64,000 bases of DNA from Bacillus sp. es.034 (GCF_002563655.1 NZ_PDIY01000001.1:124001-188000), one strand, 5' to 3'. Numbered from the stretch's first letter, positions 6,668 through 15,358 are shown. Notes: generated by a model from the sequence alone, not told the origin. Numbers and translations are program-made.

Positions 6668-8092
6668 GTGCCCAACACCGTTTTTCATAGACTGTACCCC
6701 TACAGATGGGAGGAAACAGAAGTGCCCCATGCCAAATTTGAAGAGATCATCCATTATATAGAGGAGCTTGCCGAGTCCGGTCACCTCAAGCCCGGGACCC
6801 GCCTGCCGTCGATCAGATCCCTTGCAGGCGAGTTCTCATGCAGCTTGAATACTGTTATCAAAGCCTACAAAGTACTAGAGTTCAGCCACAGGATTTATGC
6901 CGTGAGTAAAAGCGGCTATTACCTGGTTGAAGATTATCCTTATAAAAAACAGACCGGTTCAGCAGTACCCGCCTATGACTTCCTATCCGCCGGTCCCGAC
7001 AAACATGCCATGCCCTATCTCGACTACAAGCACTGCATGAACCAGGCCATCGATCGGTACAAGGAAGACATGTTCACTTATTCCGACCTGCTCGGGCTTC
7101 CCTCCCTGCGCGAAGAACTCGCCCGCCATCTCCGGGATCTACAGGTGTTTACCGATCCTTCACGCATTGCCGTCACAACGGGATCCCAGCAGGCACTCCA
7201 TCTCTTGATCCGCCTCCCATTCCCGAACGGCAAGCGGACCATCCTGACCGAACAGCCTGCCCATCCGAGTTTCATAGAATCAGTGAGGGACCAGCCCTGT
7301 CTGGGGATTGATATTGGGAGGGACGGACCTGACCTGGAGCAGCTCGAAGCCATTTTTCAAAACGAAGAGATTAAATTCTTCTATCTTGTCTCGAGATTTC
7401 ATAATCCCACCGGACATAGTTACACGAACGAAGAAAGAAGGAAGATCGTTGAGCTCGCTGAAAGGTATGATGTGTATATCGTGGAGGACGATTATATGGG
7501 TGACCTCGATCCCGATTTGAAGCAGGATCCCATGTTTGCCTATCAACCGAACGGGAGGGTCATCTATACAAAAAGCTTTTCTAAAACCCTATTGCCGGGT
7601 CTGCGTCTCGGCCTCGCCGTCCTTCCAACTGAGTTGATCGAAGGATTCACACGTGCCAAGTTTGCCGCTGACGTCCATACACCGGTCATCACCCAGGGGG
7701 CTCTGGAAATCTATTTAAAAAACGGAATGTTCGGTGCCCATATTGAGAAAATCCGGGATCTGTACCGGAAAAAGGGAGAGGTGCTTTGCGGGGCATATCG
7801 TGCTTTTATGCGGGAGGGGACGTTCTATACATGCCCTGCATCGGGGTTCTACTCCACGGTGAGGCTGCCTTCTTCATTGAAAGCGGGTGATCTCATCCAA
7901 CGGTTAAAGGAGAAAAACGTCTTGACACAGAGCACCAAATCCATGTATCTGAAGGAATTCATAAGATATGATGAGCTCCGGCTCAGTGTGTCCCATGTAG
8001 AGGATCATATGATTAGCGAAGGCGTTGCACTGATGGCAGAAACCATTCAGGAAATGATGATTGAGCGAAAAAAAGGGGTGATGTGGAGATAG
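6668..8092 (+). CDS. MocR/GabR-type regulator: GntR HTH fused to PLP aminotransferase-like domain
   Basis: About 474 residues from the GTG at 6668. The N-terminal winged helix (PGTRLPSIRSLAGEFSCSLN, about residues 38-57) is GntR-type; the rest is a fold-type I aminotransferase domain with the PLP-lysine motif YTKSFSKTLLPGLRLG and the NPTGHSY stretch. Such proteins use PLP as effector-sensing cofactor and often regulate an adjacent divergent gene, here the class D beta-lactamase. The start is uncertain: the open frame runs back into the beta-lactamase gene, GTG 6668 has no good ribosome site and TTG 6638 is an alternative. Ended by a hairpin at 8123. Confidence 0.8.
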   Translation: MPNTVFHRLYPYRWEETEVPHAKFEEIIHYIEELAESGHLKPGTRLPSIRSLAGEFSCSLNTVIKAYKVLEFSHRIYAVSKSGYYLVEDYPYKKQTGSAVPAYDFLSAGPDKHAMPYLDYKHCMNQAIDRYKEDMFTYSDLLGLPSLREELARHLRDLQVFTDPSRIAVTTGSQQALHLLIRLPFPNGKRTILTEQPAHPSFIESVRDQPCLGIDIGRDGPDLEQLEAIFQNEEIKFFYLVSRFHNPTGHSYTNEERRKIVELAERYDVYIVEDDYMGDLDPDLKQDPMFAYQPNGRVIYTKSFSKTLLPGLRLGLAVLPTELIEGFTRAKFAADVHTPVITQGALEIYLKNGMFGAHIEKIRDLYRKKGEVLCGAYRAFMREGTFYTCPASGFYSTVRLPSSLKAGDLIQRLKEKNVLTQSTKSMYLKEFIRYDELRLSVSHVEDHMISEGVALMAETIQEMMIERKKGVMWR

Positions 8093-8122
8093 TCCGGTAG
8101 TCCGGCGAACTCACAATCAAAA

Positions 8123-8150
8123 AAGCCGGAAGACTCCCCTCTTCCGGCTT
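8123..8150. terminator. Bidirectional terminator
   Basis: AAGCCGGAAGA/TCTTCCGGCTT, an 11-bp stem with CTCCCC loop, between converging genes; a run of A precedes it so it also works on the minus strand. Confidence 0.8.
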
Positions 8151-8159
8151 CACTCTCTA

Positions 8160-8534
8160 TTATTTTATAATCGTCGACCCTTGCAGCAGTTCCGGCTTCG
8201 CGCCAAGAATCAATAAGAATAATTTCGAGTCACTGATTTGTCTGTGCTTTTTCATGATGTCTTTCAGCTGAACGATATTCGGGTGAGCCTTCAGCTTTCG
8301 GACCTCGTCCTGATAGAGTGAGAGGATCGAATCCCGGACAAACTGTGGTTCGTAATCCGGAAGTTCTTTGTCCCGTAACAATGACCCCATGTAGCCGTAC
8401 TTCAGCTGCAGTTGTCGCGTCAGGCTGGTGACGTGGACGAGCTGCTCATTCAGTTCCGGGTAATCCTGTTTCAGTGCTTCTACATCTTTTTTTGCTTCGT
8501 GCAGTTCGTTCATTCCTGCTACCATCATGCTCAT
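8160..8534 (-). CDS. Helical cytosolic protein of unknown function
   Basis: 124 residues, almost wholly predicted alpha-helical, no membrane segment; the N-terminal half has heptad-like leucine spacing (NELHEAKKDVEALKQDYPEL). The chosen ATG 8534 overlaps the stop of the thioesterase gene (ATGA) and follows GGAGGGGAGG. The partner is an acyl-CoA thioesterase, so a role in the same process is possible, but no family is recognised. Confidence 0.65.
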   Translation of the reverse strand: MSMMVAGMNELHEAKKDVEALKQDYPELNEQLVHVTSLTRQLQLKYGYMGSLLRDKELPDYEPQFVRDSILSLYQDEVRKLKAHPNIVQLKDIMKKHRQISDSKLFLLILGAKPELLQGSTIIK

Positions 8535-9067
8535 GATGCCTCCCCTCCCATGTTCCAAGGTTTTTCGAGACCGATGATGTCATTCAGGATCTTGCTCTGC
8601 TTGCGGCGGACCCTTCTTCTTTCCGCACGTTCTTTTCCTGATTCGAACAAGAATCTCTCTTCTTCTGTTTCCGGTACGATTTCAGGTACCTTGACGGGAT
8701 TTTTATTTTCATCAAGTGCGACAAAGGTTAGGAAAGCGGTCGCCGCCATTCGTCTCTCACCTGTGATCATATCTTCGGCAATCACTTTGCAGAAGATTTC
8801 CATCGATTTATTCCCCACATAGGACACGAAAGATTCAACGCAAACGGAATCACTTTGATGGATCGGATACAGAAAGTCAATGGAATCGGTTGACGCCGTC
8901 ACACATTCCTTCACCCGTGCGTGACGTCTAGCGGATAGCGTAGCATTGTTATCAAGCTTCTTCATCAAAACCCCACCGAACAGGGTATTGTAGTTGTTTA
9001 AATCATTGATCATAACCTGGTCCGTACTGACGACCAGACTCTCTTTCGGATGCTTCTTGTTTGGCAT
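8531..9067 (-). CDS. ykhA: Acyl-CoA thioesterase, hotdog fold (YkhA-like)
   Basis: 178 residues from MPNKKHPKES. Hotdog-fold acyl-CoA hydrolase: the DLNNYNTLFGGVLMKKLD segment carries the conserved N-x-x-x-x-GG-x-x-M catalytic helix region, followed by the CVTASTDSIDFLYPI strand and FLTFVALDENKNP typical of the YkhA/BACH group. It cleaves acyl-CoA to free acid and CoA in the cytosol. The start was taken at ATG 9067 (AGAAGGGA upstream), giving the usual family length; an 18-codon longer form lacks a ribosome site. Coupled by ATGA to the following helical protein. A GCATAG/CTATGC inverted repeat lies upstream at 9171-9189. Confidence 0.85.
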   Translation of the reverse strand: MPNKKHPKESLVVSTDQVMINDLNNYNTLFGGVLMKKLDNNATLSARRHARVKECVTASTDSIDFLYPIHQSDSVCVESFVSYVGNKSMEIFCKVIAEDMITGERRMAATAFLTFVALDENKNPVKVPEIVPETEEERFLFESGKERAERRRVRRKQSKILNDIIGLEKPWNMGGEAS

Positions 9068-9237
9068 GAAGAACAAGTCCCTTCTGTTTGTGTACTGGTA
9101 TTTCAAACGTTTGATACCCAAAGTGTACGCCCCGAATCAGGATAAGTGAAATGAATGTTCTTTATCATCAGCATAGATACTGTCTATGCAACGGCTTACA
9201 ATCAGGTGGTATCAATACCCATTTTCCCTAGATCGGG

Positions 9238-9270
9238 GCAAAAAAAAGAGCATTCCTCAGTCGGAAATGC
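9238..9270 (-). terminator. Terminator of the LysR gene
   Basis: On the minus strand GCATTTCC-GACTGA-GGAATGC (one bulged T) followed by TCTTTTTTTT; the stem starts inside the last codons of the LysR gene. Confidence 0.7.
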
Positions 9271-10150
9271 CCCCCATTAATCGTTCCTGGGTAAAGGTGA
9301 GCCACTCTTTCGTGGCATACGATAAGTATTGATTTTTCCTCCAAATGATGGCGAGGTCCCATTCGATGACAGGTTTGACGACACGGATGGAGACCAAATC
9401 CTCCTTCAACTGCTCATAGACGCTGTAAGGCAGGATCGAAATCCCAAGTTTAGCCTCGATCATCTTGCCGATGAAGTCCCATTGAGAGCTTTCAGACACC
9501 ACTTTCGGAAGGAAACCTGCTTCTTTACACGCCTCGCGGATCCGGTCATTCAAAGCGAAGTCCTTGTTAAAAAGAATGAGCTGCTCATCCTCGAGTTCCA
9601 TTAATTTCACTTGCTTCCTGTCCGCTAACCGGTGCGTCCTCGGCACCACGACCCGAAGTTCTTCCCTCATAAAGGAAAAATGATGAAAATCCTCCTCTGC
9701 TGCAGGCAACACCCCGACGCCGACATCCAGTTGATCGGCAAGGATATCTTCTTCAATCCGCTTCGTCCCGTTCTCGATCAGCTGGAACGTGATGCCCGGA
9801 TAGAGCGCATGGAACTCCCCCAGAACCTTGATGAACTGACCCGCATCCATGATTGGTGGCAGTCCGATGCGGATATGCCCCCGCTGCAGGCCGATTAGGT
9901 CATCAAGCTCATGCTGGACATTCTCGAACGCCTTATCGATTGTCTGCGCCTGCGTCAAAATCGCCCGTCCCGCATCCGTCAGCACAAGCTGCTTCCGGGA
10001 ACGGTCGAACAGCTCAACACCAAGCTCATCCTCTAAGTTCCGAATCATCTTACTGATTGTCGGCTGCGTCACAAACAAATGATCCGCCGCACGGGTGAAA
10101 CTCTTGAATCTCGTTACTTCTATAAAATATTTTAAGTGTCTGATGTCCAC
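9257..10150 (-). CDS. LysR-type transcriptional regulator (CidR/YwbI-like)
   Basis: 297 residues. The N-terminal winged helix-turn-helix (MDIRHLKYFIEVTRFKSFTR, then AADHLFVTQPTISKMIRNLE) is followed by a LysR substrate-binding domain (about 90-290). The start and HTH resemble CidR/YwbI, the acetate/overflow-responsive activator of cidAB holin-like genes, but no cid genes are near, so the target is unknown; another LysR subgroup is possible. The upstream region (10151-10589) has no divergent gene, unusual for LysR regulators, and instead holds four palindromic repeats. Confidence 0.8.
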   Translation of the reverse strand: MDIRHLKYFIEVTRFKSFTRAADHLFVTQPTISKMIRNLEDELGVELFDRSRKQLVLTDAGRAILTQAQTIDKAFENVQHELDDLIGLQRGHIRIGLPPIMDAGQFIKVLGEFHALYPGITFQLIENGTKRIEEDILADQLDVGVGVLPAAEEDFHHFSFMREELRVVVPRTHRLADRKQVKLMELEDEQLILFNKDFALNDRIREACKEAGFLPKVVSESSQWDFIGKMIEAKLGISILPYSVYEQLKEDLVSIRVVKPVIEWDLAIIWRKNQYLSYATKEWLTFTQERLMGGISD

Positions 10151-10300
10151 TTGAGCACCTTCTTTTCGATATCCATTCCTTTATAATCATAACAAATTAA
10201 TTATAAATGTTAAGGACGGCGAATTGATTGACGGCCAAACTTCATACATGTCATACTTTTCATCGCAATCTATTGATTAGAAGAAACAGCCAAAGGAAAA

Positions 10301-10486
10301 TAGCCGGAGTTTTTCCGGTTACTTTCAAAATGGTCCTTATTTTTAGGGTGAATAAGCGGAGTTTTTCCGCTTACGCACAGAAAAATCATCTATTTTTGTA
10401 CTTTGAATCTTAATAGGCGGAATTATTCCGTCTATTTCAGTCATTTTCATCTAGTAATGACTAGATAAGCAGACTTATTCCGTCTA
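10301..10486. repeat. Four related 21-bp palindromes (TAxGCGGAnTTnTTCCGCxTA)
   Basis: Units at 10301-10321, 10353-10373, 10414-10434 and 10466-10486, spaced 51-61 bases. The best is TAAGCGGAGTTTTTCCGCTTA; all keep a GCGGA/TCCGC-type stem around a T-rich centre. They fill the gene-free stretch 10151-10589, in which I see nothing coding. They could be protein-binding sites or a dispersed intergenic repeat family. Confidence 0.7.
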
Positions 10487-10589
10487 TTTATCAGCTGTGG
10501 TGCTTAACCTGATCCACCAACCGATTCCCCTTTATTAGATCGTAATCTTTCACACCTTCGCATCGTCTATGTATAACGGCCATGTTCCT

Positions 10590-10886
10590 TCACCTCTCCC
10601 CTCTAAACCCCAACCCTTTCTCCCCAAGCGCCTTCCGAAGCTTCGGTATCGAAGACGGTCCCATCCCGTGAAAAGCAAGAATCTCCTTCTCACTGAATCC
10701 AGCCAGCTCTTCAAGCGTCGTGATCCCGTTATTCGCCAACGCTCTTCTCGCCGGGCTTGAGAGCACAGATAGAAATCCACTGTCAGGTTTCCGTTCTTTT
10801 TCACAAACTGGACAGGTCGGACAATCACTTTTTTTCACAAAGGTATGTCCGTTTTCACATGTCTTCACGTTTTCCTTGGAAGTCAT
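10590..10886 (-). CDS. Zinc-ribbon plus helix-hairpin-helix protein (RpoA C-terminal-like)
   Basis: 98 residues. N-terminal CENGHTFVKKSDCPTCPVCEK contains four cysteines in a zinc-ribbon-like arrangement (C9 and C-P-x-C-P-x-C), and residues about 45-95 form a helix-hairpin-helix module (NNGITTLEELAGFSEKEI, then FHGMGPSSIPKL) like that of the RNA polymerase alpha C-terminal domain. Small proteins of this type are usually annotated only by that domain; nucleic-acid binding is likely. The start at 10886 follows AAAGGAGTGG and overlaps the upstream stop (ATGA). Last gene of a three-gene operon. Confidence 0.7.
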   Translation of the reverse strand: MTSKENVKTCENGHTFVKKSDCPTCPVCEKERKPDSGFLSVLSSPARRALANNGITTLEELAGFSEKEILAFHGMGPSSIPKLRKALGEKGLGFRGER

Positions 10887-11176
10887 GCTGCCACTCCTTT
10901 CTTCTCTCGCATCAGTGTCAACGCATTTACTAGAATCGTGACGATGATCAGTACGGCAGAAGAGAACGCCACGGCTCCCGATGTATCCATGATCGCCGAC
11001 CAGTCCCCGATTTTGACCAGATGATGGTGATAGAAAATCTGGAAGGAAAGAGACAGGGCGCACGCTCCCATGCTCATGACGGCAAGAGTGAGCTGATTTT
11101 TTCTAAATGTCACGAACGGAAGTGTCCACGCCAAAAGCCCAAGCACCAGGCTGCCAACATTCAGCCAAATGATCAT
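10883..11176 (-). CDS. Three-helix membrane protein
   Basis: 97 residues with three hydrophobic segments (about 5-22, 30-50, 66-88) and a central FQIFYHHHLVKIGDWSAIMD loop. Similar Bacillus proteins are sometimes labelled cytochrome c oxidase subunit 4-like, but there is no functional proof and the name may be misleading. Overlaps both neighbours by ATGA, so the three genes 11367-10590 are translationally coupled. Confidence 0.65.
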   Translation of the reverse strand: MIIWLNVGSLVLGLLAWTLPFVTFRKNQLTLAVMSMGACALSLSFQIFYHHHLVKIGDWSAIMDTSGAVAFSSAVLIIVTILVNALTLMREKKGVAA

Positions 11177-11367
11177 ATCACTTCCCCCTCTACCTTGTTC
11201 CTAAATCTCCATATCCATGAAGTGAAAAGGAGACCCACCCCAACACAGGTTGCGATCAGATGATACACAAGAAGATCTCCCGTTTTTATATAAACAATCG
11301 CAAGCGTCCCACCAAAGATGATCATGATGGAAAACGACAAGCGTATAAGATACGCATTCAATTTCAT
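11173..11367 (-). CDS. Two-helix membrane protein
   Basis: 64 residues starting MKLNAYLIRLSFSIMIIF; two membrane segments and a basic tail (WRFRNKVEGEVI). The start is set by GTGAGGAGGGGTGGT before ATG 11367. First gene of the coupled three-gene operon ending at 10590. Function unknown. Confidence 0.6.
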   Translation of the reverse strand: MKLNAYLIRLSFSIMIIFGGTLAIVYIKTGDLLVYHLIATCVGVGLLFTSWIWRFRNKVEGEVI

Positions 11368-11464
11368 ACCACCCCTCCTCACTTTCATTATTCCAAAATA
11401 TGTTAACCTATTCAATCCTTTCCTCATGTTAAAATAGAAAATATAACCAAAGGAGTCTGGTAAT

Positions 11465-12367
11465 GTGAAATACATCATGATCGGAACGGCTTGTCTGATG
11501 GTCATCGGGATCATCGCAGGCACGTACTTTTTTGAAAAAGAGCCTAATGTAAGCAAACCTGAGACGCCGGAAATAAGTGATCCCGGTCCCCCTCCACTTC
11601 AATCGGTGGATGAAGCTGCACCTGTCGGATATTCGCTTCAACAGGATCAGCTGCAGATCACCTACAACAATGGAGAGAAGTGGATTCAAGTACCTATGGA
11701 AAAGGAAAATTTATTCCAAGGGGAGTATTCCGGGAGTGAGGACGAGCTGATAGAGGATAGTTATATCTTGACAGAAGATCTTGCTGCCTTCTTATATGCC
11801 CGTGATTATTCAGTGGATAAAAGCGTCCAATTGGTTTTTTCAAAGGACAAAGGAAAGACATGGGAAGATGCCAAGGTCACACCGGCTTCCCCGCCCATCC
11901 GTTTCAGGAAGGTCGGCTTTCTCAATGAATCCTTCGGCTATGTGATCCTCTCTGCCGACCGGACGATGTCACAGGAAATGGTCACCGTCTACTTATCGAA
12001 AGACGGCGGAAAGACGTGGAAGGAGATGCCCCGACCGGACATCACCCGGCTCATCTATGACGGAGGATTTGTCGACGAAGACACCGGCTTCCTCTCATTC
12101 GGCATCCTTAACCCCGAAGAACCGGATCTTCACATCACACAGGACGGCGGAAAATCGTGGAGCAAGGCAACGATGGAGATCCCGGATCAATATAAAAGGA
12201 TCTTTGTCATAGCGGAAGTACCATTCAAAGAAGAAGATCACCTGGCCGTCTACGTCAATCAAGGTCCGAACGGTGACTATGAAGGCGGAAAAGTAAAAGG
12301 GAAATTCATCTCAGAGGATCAGGGACGGACCTGGTCATTCCAGGAGGAGGTACAGCCGGATGAATAA
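11465..12367 (+). CDS. Membrane-anchored Asp-box (BNR) beta-propeller protein
   Basis: 300 residues with GTG start after AAAGGAGTCTGG. An N-terminal helix (about 2-22) anchors a large extracytoplasmic domain with four Asp-box motifs: SKDKGKTW, SKDGGKTW, TQDGGKSW and SEDQGRTW. These S/T-x-D-x-G-x-T-W hairpins mark beta-propeller folds as in sialidases or plant HCF136-like proteins, though no catalytic residues can be inferred. The stop overlaps the next gene's start by eight bases, so the two are one operon and their products probably work together at the membrane. Confidence 0.75.
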   Translation: MKYIMIGTACLMVIGIIAGTYFFEKEPNVSKPETPEISDPGPPPLQSVDEAAPVGYSLQQDQLQITYNNGEKWIQVPMEKENLFQGEYSGSEDELIEDSYILTEDLAAFLYARDYSVDKSVQLVFSKDKGKTWEDAKVTPASPPIRFRKVGFLNESFGYVILSADRTMSQEMVTVYLSKDGGKTWKEMPRPDITRLIYDGGFVDEDTGFLSFGILNPEEPDLHITQDGGKSWSKATMEIPDQYKRIFVIAEVPFKEEDHLAVYVNQGPNGDYEGGKVKGKFISEDQGRTWSFQEEVQPDE

Positions 12368-13199
12368 AAAAATAACCGGACGTATACTTTTTATCTTATC
12401 CCTCTCACTGTTCATCTTCCAAATGGGGTACCTCTTCCTTCACGCAACATATGCATTGGAATACATTGATAATCGTCTATTCTATGTCTTCAATATCCTG
12501 ATGGTGGCGGGCATGGCTGCTTCTATCTTCCTTCTCTTTTCCATTCTGAAAAAGTGGAGGATCATCTCATACGTGACTGCGGGTATTCTTATCCTCCTTC
12601 AAGGGGGACTCATCCTGAACCATAGTCAGCAAACAAAGCAGATTGTAAGCTTTTCACCAGACATGAAAAATCAGTTCGTCTTAAAAGAGGACAGAAAAAC
12701 GGGGGAAGCCGTCTATTACAGAACTTATTACCGGATCTTCGCCCGACCGAAAGAGGTCCTTCCGTCCAAAACACAAGGGCAATTCAAGCTGAAGTGGCTT
12801 GAAAATGACATTGCGGCGTTGACCTATCAAGCCGCGGATAAAAGCATTCACCAGTACATCGGTACATACGGCGCAAGAGATTCGGGCATTTCCTATACCT
12901 ATGTTGGCCCGACGATTCAGGGTAAGTGGCAAGGAAACGGTGCAAGAATCGACAGCAGACCAGATGGAATCTCCGTCAACTACAATGGAAAATCCGGACA
13001 GTATAGCTGGGACAATGTCGTCCAATTCGGCACCATTGCCATCGTCCTTATGAGGGACGGTGAGGCGGAATGGACAATCGGATTGAATGAGAATTTTCAA
13101 AGTCACTCGAATGATCCGTTGCCTCCCTCTGGGGAGATTACGTTGTACCGGGTGAGTATGGATCGTGTAGAGCCGATCAGGCTTACATTCGTGGAATAG
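12360..13199 (+). CDS. Membrane protein with C-terminal extracytoplasmic domain, unknown
   Basis: 279 residues. Three membrane helices at about 7-28, 38-62 and 68-86 are followed by a roughly 190-residue domain rich in beta-structure (VVQFGTIAIVLMRDGEAEW). No known family recognised. The start overlaps the preceding Asp-box gene and AGGAGGTACAGCCGG serves as its ribosome site inside that gene. Ended by a strong hairpin at 13207. Confidence 0.65.
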   Translation: MNKKITGRILFILSLSLFIFQMGYLFLHATYALEYIDNRLFYVFNILMVAGMAASIFLLFSILKKWRIISYVTAGILILLQGGLILNHSQQTKQIVSFSPDMKNQFVLKEDRKTGEAVYYRTYYRIFARPKEVLPSKTQGQFKLKWLENDIAALTYQAADKSIHQYIGTYGARDSGISYTYVGPTIQGKWQGNGARIDSRPDGISVNYNGKSGQYSWDNVVQFGTIAIVLMRDGEAEWTIGLNENFQSHSNDPLPPSGEITLYRVSMDRVEPIRLTFVE

Positions 13200-13206
13200 C
13201 AAGAAT

Positions 13207-13238
13207 CCGGGATAATTGCTGATCCCGGTTTTGTTTTA
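13207..13238 (+). terminator. Rho-independent terminator
   Basis: CCGGGAT/ATCCCGG stem with an eight-base loop followed by TTTTGTTTT, eight bases past the stop codon of the preceding gene. Confidence 0.85.
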
Positions 13239-13419
13239 TTAATAGACTGATGGAAAGTCGCGTATGTATGTTGGATTAAGGTTTGAATTCAGATCATTTT
13301 CCGGGATCTGACTCATGAGAGTCAAGACCTATTGGGATATTCCGGCTTTTACCAACATTCCAAACGTTATCTCGTCTCTATAATCAATAAACAGAATGAC
13401 CTTCTAAATAGCGACAGCC

Positions 13420-13965
13420 TCATGACTTTCTCACAACTGCCGCCCAATCAATCAACAAATCTGCTATAACCTTCACAAGCATCCCCACCACAATAAGAGC
13501 CAGATAGGATTTCAAGTAATTCCAGTCATATAGAACATAGAAATGAAAATGTACAAAAACCGGTACCCCTACAAAGGCAATAATGGCCATAATGATGGCA
13601 TTCGCAATCAAATAAGGTTTCCACCCACTATATTTCTGATATAGGAGCGTATGAATTACGGGAATGGTCAGGAAGTCAACGGCATTCATGACCCTGAACG
13701 CTGTGATGAATTGGTGAGGATAGATCCACCAGTGATAGTAATAACCGAGTTCATTAATGAATCCTACGAGGATAAAACTTATAAGAAAAGCTACAATGAT
13801 GTCTAAAGGACGCTTACGATCCATCAGCTTGATCAATAGGATAAGAAAGAGAATGTTCAGGATGACAATGACCCACCAGTGGATACTGAACAGGTCCTCA
13901 CTCAGCCAATATTTGGTTTCCAGTTTACTCGCTTCATGATTGAGCCGCTGTATTTCTTCGAACAT
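13420..13965 (-). CDS. CBO0543-type multi-helix membrane protein
   Basis: 181 residues starting MFEEIQRLNHEASKLETKYWL, preceded by AAGGAGGTG. After a 25-residue amphipathic head there are five predicted membrane helices; the NELGYYYHWWIYPHQF loop and histidine-rich FVHFHFYVLYDWNY segment recall the CBO0543 family of clostridial and Bacillus membrane proteins, whose function is unknown. Monocistronic. Confidence 0.65.
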   Translation of the reverse strand: MFEEIQRLNHEASKLETKYWLSEDLFSIHWWVIVILNILFLILLIKLMDRKRPLDIIVAFLISFILVGFINELGYYYHWWIYPHQFITAFRVMNAVDFLTIPVIHTLLYQKYSGWKPYLIANAIIMAIIAFVGVPVFVHFHFYVLYDWNYLKSYLALIVVGMLVKVIADLLIDWAAVVRKS

Positions 13966-14058
13966 AAAAAAACACCTCCTTAAAGGAAGTATTTCCATGT
14001 TTCAGCCATTCATTCGAAGGAAGAGACCTCCATCATCAGATGGGTCTCATACAAAGTC

Positions 14059-14253
14059 TTATTCAACTTCCATTTTATCAGCCCTCCAGATCTTCACCAA
14101 TTGATGCACCGTGAATGAACATGACAATATGGCGATAATCGACAACAAGAATGGATTGCTTAAAAACTCATGATTCCGACTTACTACAAACACAGCAATT
14201 ACCCAATACATTACGATTGCCATGATTCTATTCACCTTCTCAGATTTAAACAC
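14059..14253 (-). CDS. Two-helix membrane protein, unknown
   Basis: 64 residues with two membrane segments (about 8-25 and 33-52) and a charged tail ending WRADKMEVE. Lies downstream of the HAM1-like operon with 15 bases to its neighbour, so possibly part of it. The ribosome site (AAGGGGCTGAGG) overlaps the upstream gene's end. Nothing indicates a function. Confidence 0.55.
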   Translation of the reverse strand: MFKSEKVNRIMAIVMYWVIAVFVVSRNHEFLSNPFLLSIIAILSCSFTVHQLVKIWRADKMEVE

Positions 14254-14268
14254 AAATCCTCAGCCCCT

Positions 14269-14415
14269 TTAATGACTCCCCTTTTTCCTAAGAGAAAGCA
14301 CCAATGCCACTACAAATAAAATCGCAGAAACCAGTAAAGTCATGACTGAACCGACGGGTGTTAAAAATCCAATAATCAACAGAGTAATAGCCACAAGTAA
14401 CAAACCAATAATCAT
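14269..14415 (-). CDS. Small two-helix membrane protein, unknown
   Basis: 48 residues from MIIGLLLVAITLL, nearly all hydrophobic in two helices with a basic RKKGSH end. The start at 14415 (GGGGGACAGGG upstream) sits ten bases after the HAM1-like gene's stop; a longer form starting at 14451 would overlap that gene. Probably cotranscribed with it. Confidence 0.5.
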   Translation of the reverse strand: MIIGLLLVAITLLIIGFLTPVGSVMTLLVSAILFVVALVLSLRKKGSH

Positions 14416-14425
14416 CCCTGTCCCC

Positions 14426-15016
14426 CTACCGACCCGAAAACCATTCCCCAAACTTTTTCATCCCCGAATCCTCTTTCACCCGGTTGTATTCGATAAAATC
14501 ACCTTCATCAAATTCAGCCATCGTTTTATGAAAATGGCGCGGAATAAAGATATACCAAAGATCAGACCAGCTATTCACATTCTCGTGTCCCCGTATTTTT
14601 TCTGAGATGACGCCAGGAGATTTACTCTCAAAGAATCTCATTTCCTCCCCGTCATAGTAAGCCAGACAGGACCTGAATTCACATGCTCTGTTCTCCTCCC
14701 CGTGCATCAGCTTTAAAATCCCCTCGATGCCGATCGTGTCCAGCATATGATTCACATATGCCCTCGGGAATCCATTTAATGCCGAGATGAAAAAACCGGA
14801 GTCCAGCGCAATACATGGCTTTTTTACGATGGCGTACGCCTGCAACACTTTTTGTTTCGCAATTTCCTTGATGTCGTCACTTCTCGGTTCACTTAATTCT
14901 GCCTCGATCGGCAACACCTTTATGTTCGCCAACTCCTTTTGAGCAGTTGCGATTTTGCCTTTGTTGGTGGTGACGAAGATGATTTCTTTCTTGGTTTTCT
15001 CTTTCGTTGTTATCAC
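14426..15016 (-). CDS. HAM1/RdgB-like non-canonical purine NTP pyrophosphatase
   Basis: 196 residues. The N-terminal IIFVTTNKGKIATAQKEL matches the TxNxxK nucleotide-binding start of the ITPase family, and ALDSGFFISALNGFPRAYV is the conserved D-S-G-x-x-V-x-x-L-x-G-x-P-G/R-x-Y/V motif. Family enzymes hydrolyse dITP/XTP to monophosphates and so clean the nucleotide pool. This is a divergent, longer paralogue, not the housekeeping gene usually next to rph. Coupled by ATGA to the upstream membrane protein. Confidence 0.75.
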   Translation of the reverse strand: MITTKEKTKKEIIFVTTNKGKIATAQKELANIKVLPIEAELSEPRSDDIKEIAKQKVLQAYAIVKKPCIALDSGFFISALNGFPRAYVNHMLDTIGIEGILKLMHGEENRACEFRSCLAYYDGEEMRFFESKSPGVISEKIRGHENVNSWSDLWYIFIPRHFHKTMAEFDEGDFIEYNRVKEDSGMKKFGEWFSGR

Positions 15017-15327
15017 ATTTCTTCCTCCCGATCCTGAATGCTTTCATCCAGTTGTGAGTCACTGCCTTTTTTCAATTGAAGCTGATGATACCCTAAGACA
15101 ATAGCCAACACGCCCATCACAAATAAGATGCTTCCCCCCACCAAATAGGTATTGATATATCCTTTTAAAATGACGTTGTAATATTCTGGACCGCCAATAC
15201 CATGATTGAAAAACTGTGCCTCCGCAGTGGCACTTCCAAAATAAACATTAAAGAAAAACATAATAAAACCCGCCATCGTTGACAAAATCCCCAGGATGAT
15301 GACAAGTGTCAAGTTATCCTTTGACAT
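15013..15327 (-). CDS. Membrane protein, unknown
   Basis: 104 residues with two helices (about 6-28 and 60-80), a polar extracytoplasmic loop between (GSATAEAQFFNHGIGGPEYY) and an acidic tail ending IQDREEEM. Starts after AAAGGGGAAACGCAA and overlaps the following HAM1-like gene (ATGA). No family recognised. Confidence 0.6.
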   Translation of the reverse strand: MSKDNLTLVIILGILSTMAGFIMFFFNVYFGSATAEAQFFNHGIGGPEYYNVILKGYINTYLVGGSILFVMGVLAIVLGYHQLQLKKGSDSQLDESIQDREEEM

Positions 15328-15358
15328 TTGCGTTTCCCCTTTCGTAAACCGCTATTGG

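Noticed and set aside
7078-7546. Minus-strand reading frames inside the MocR gene
   Set aside because: Shadow frames of a clear aminotransferase domain; composition not protein-like.
10228-10413. Plus-strand frame of 61 codons through the palindrome region
   Set aside because: It crosses the repeats without a ribosome site and shows no family features; the palindromes are the better explanation.
10301-10486. CRISPR or attachment-site cluster
   Set aside because: Units are palindromic, only four, with irregular spacing and no integrase or cas gene near.
12681-13202. Minus-strand frame of 173 codons opposite the 12360-13199 gene
   Set aside because: Antisense shadow; the plus-strand gene has membrane helices, a ribosome site and operon overlap.
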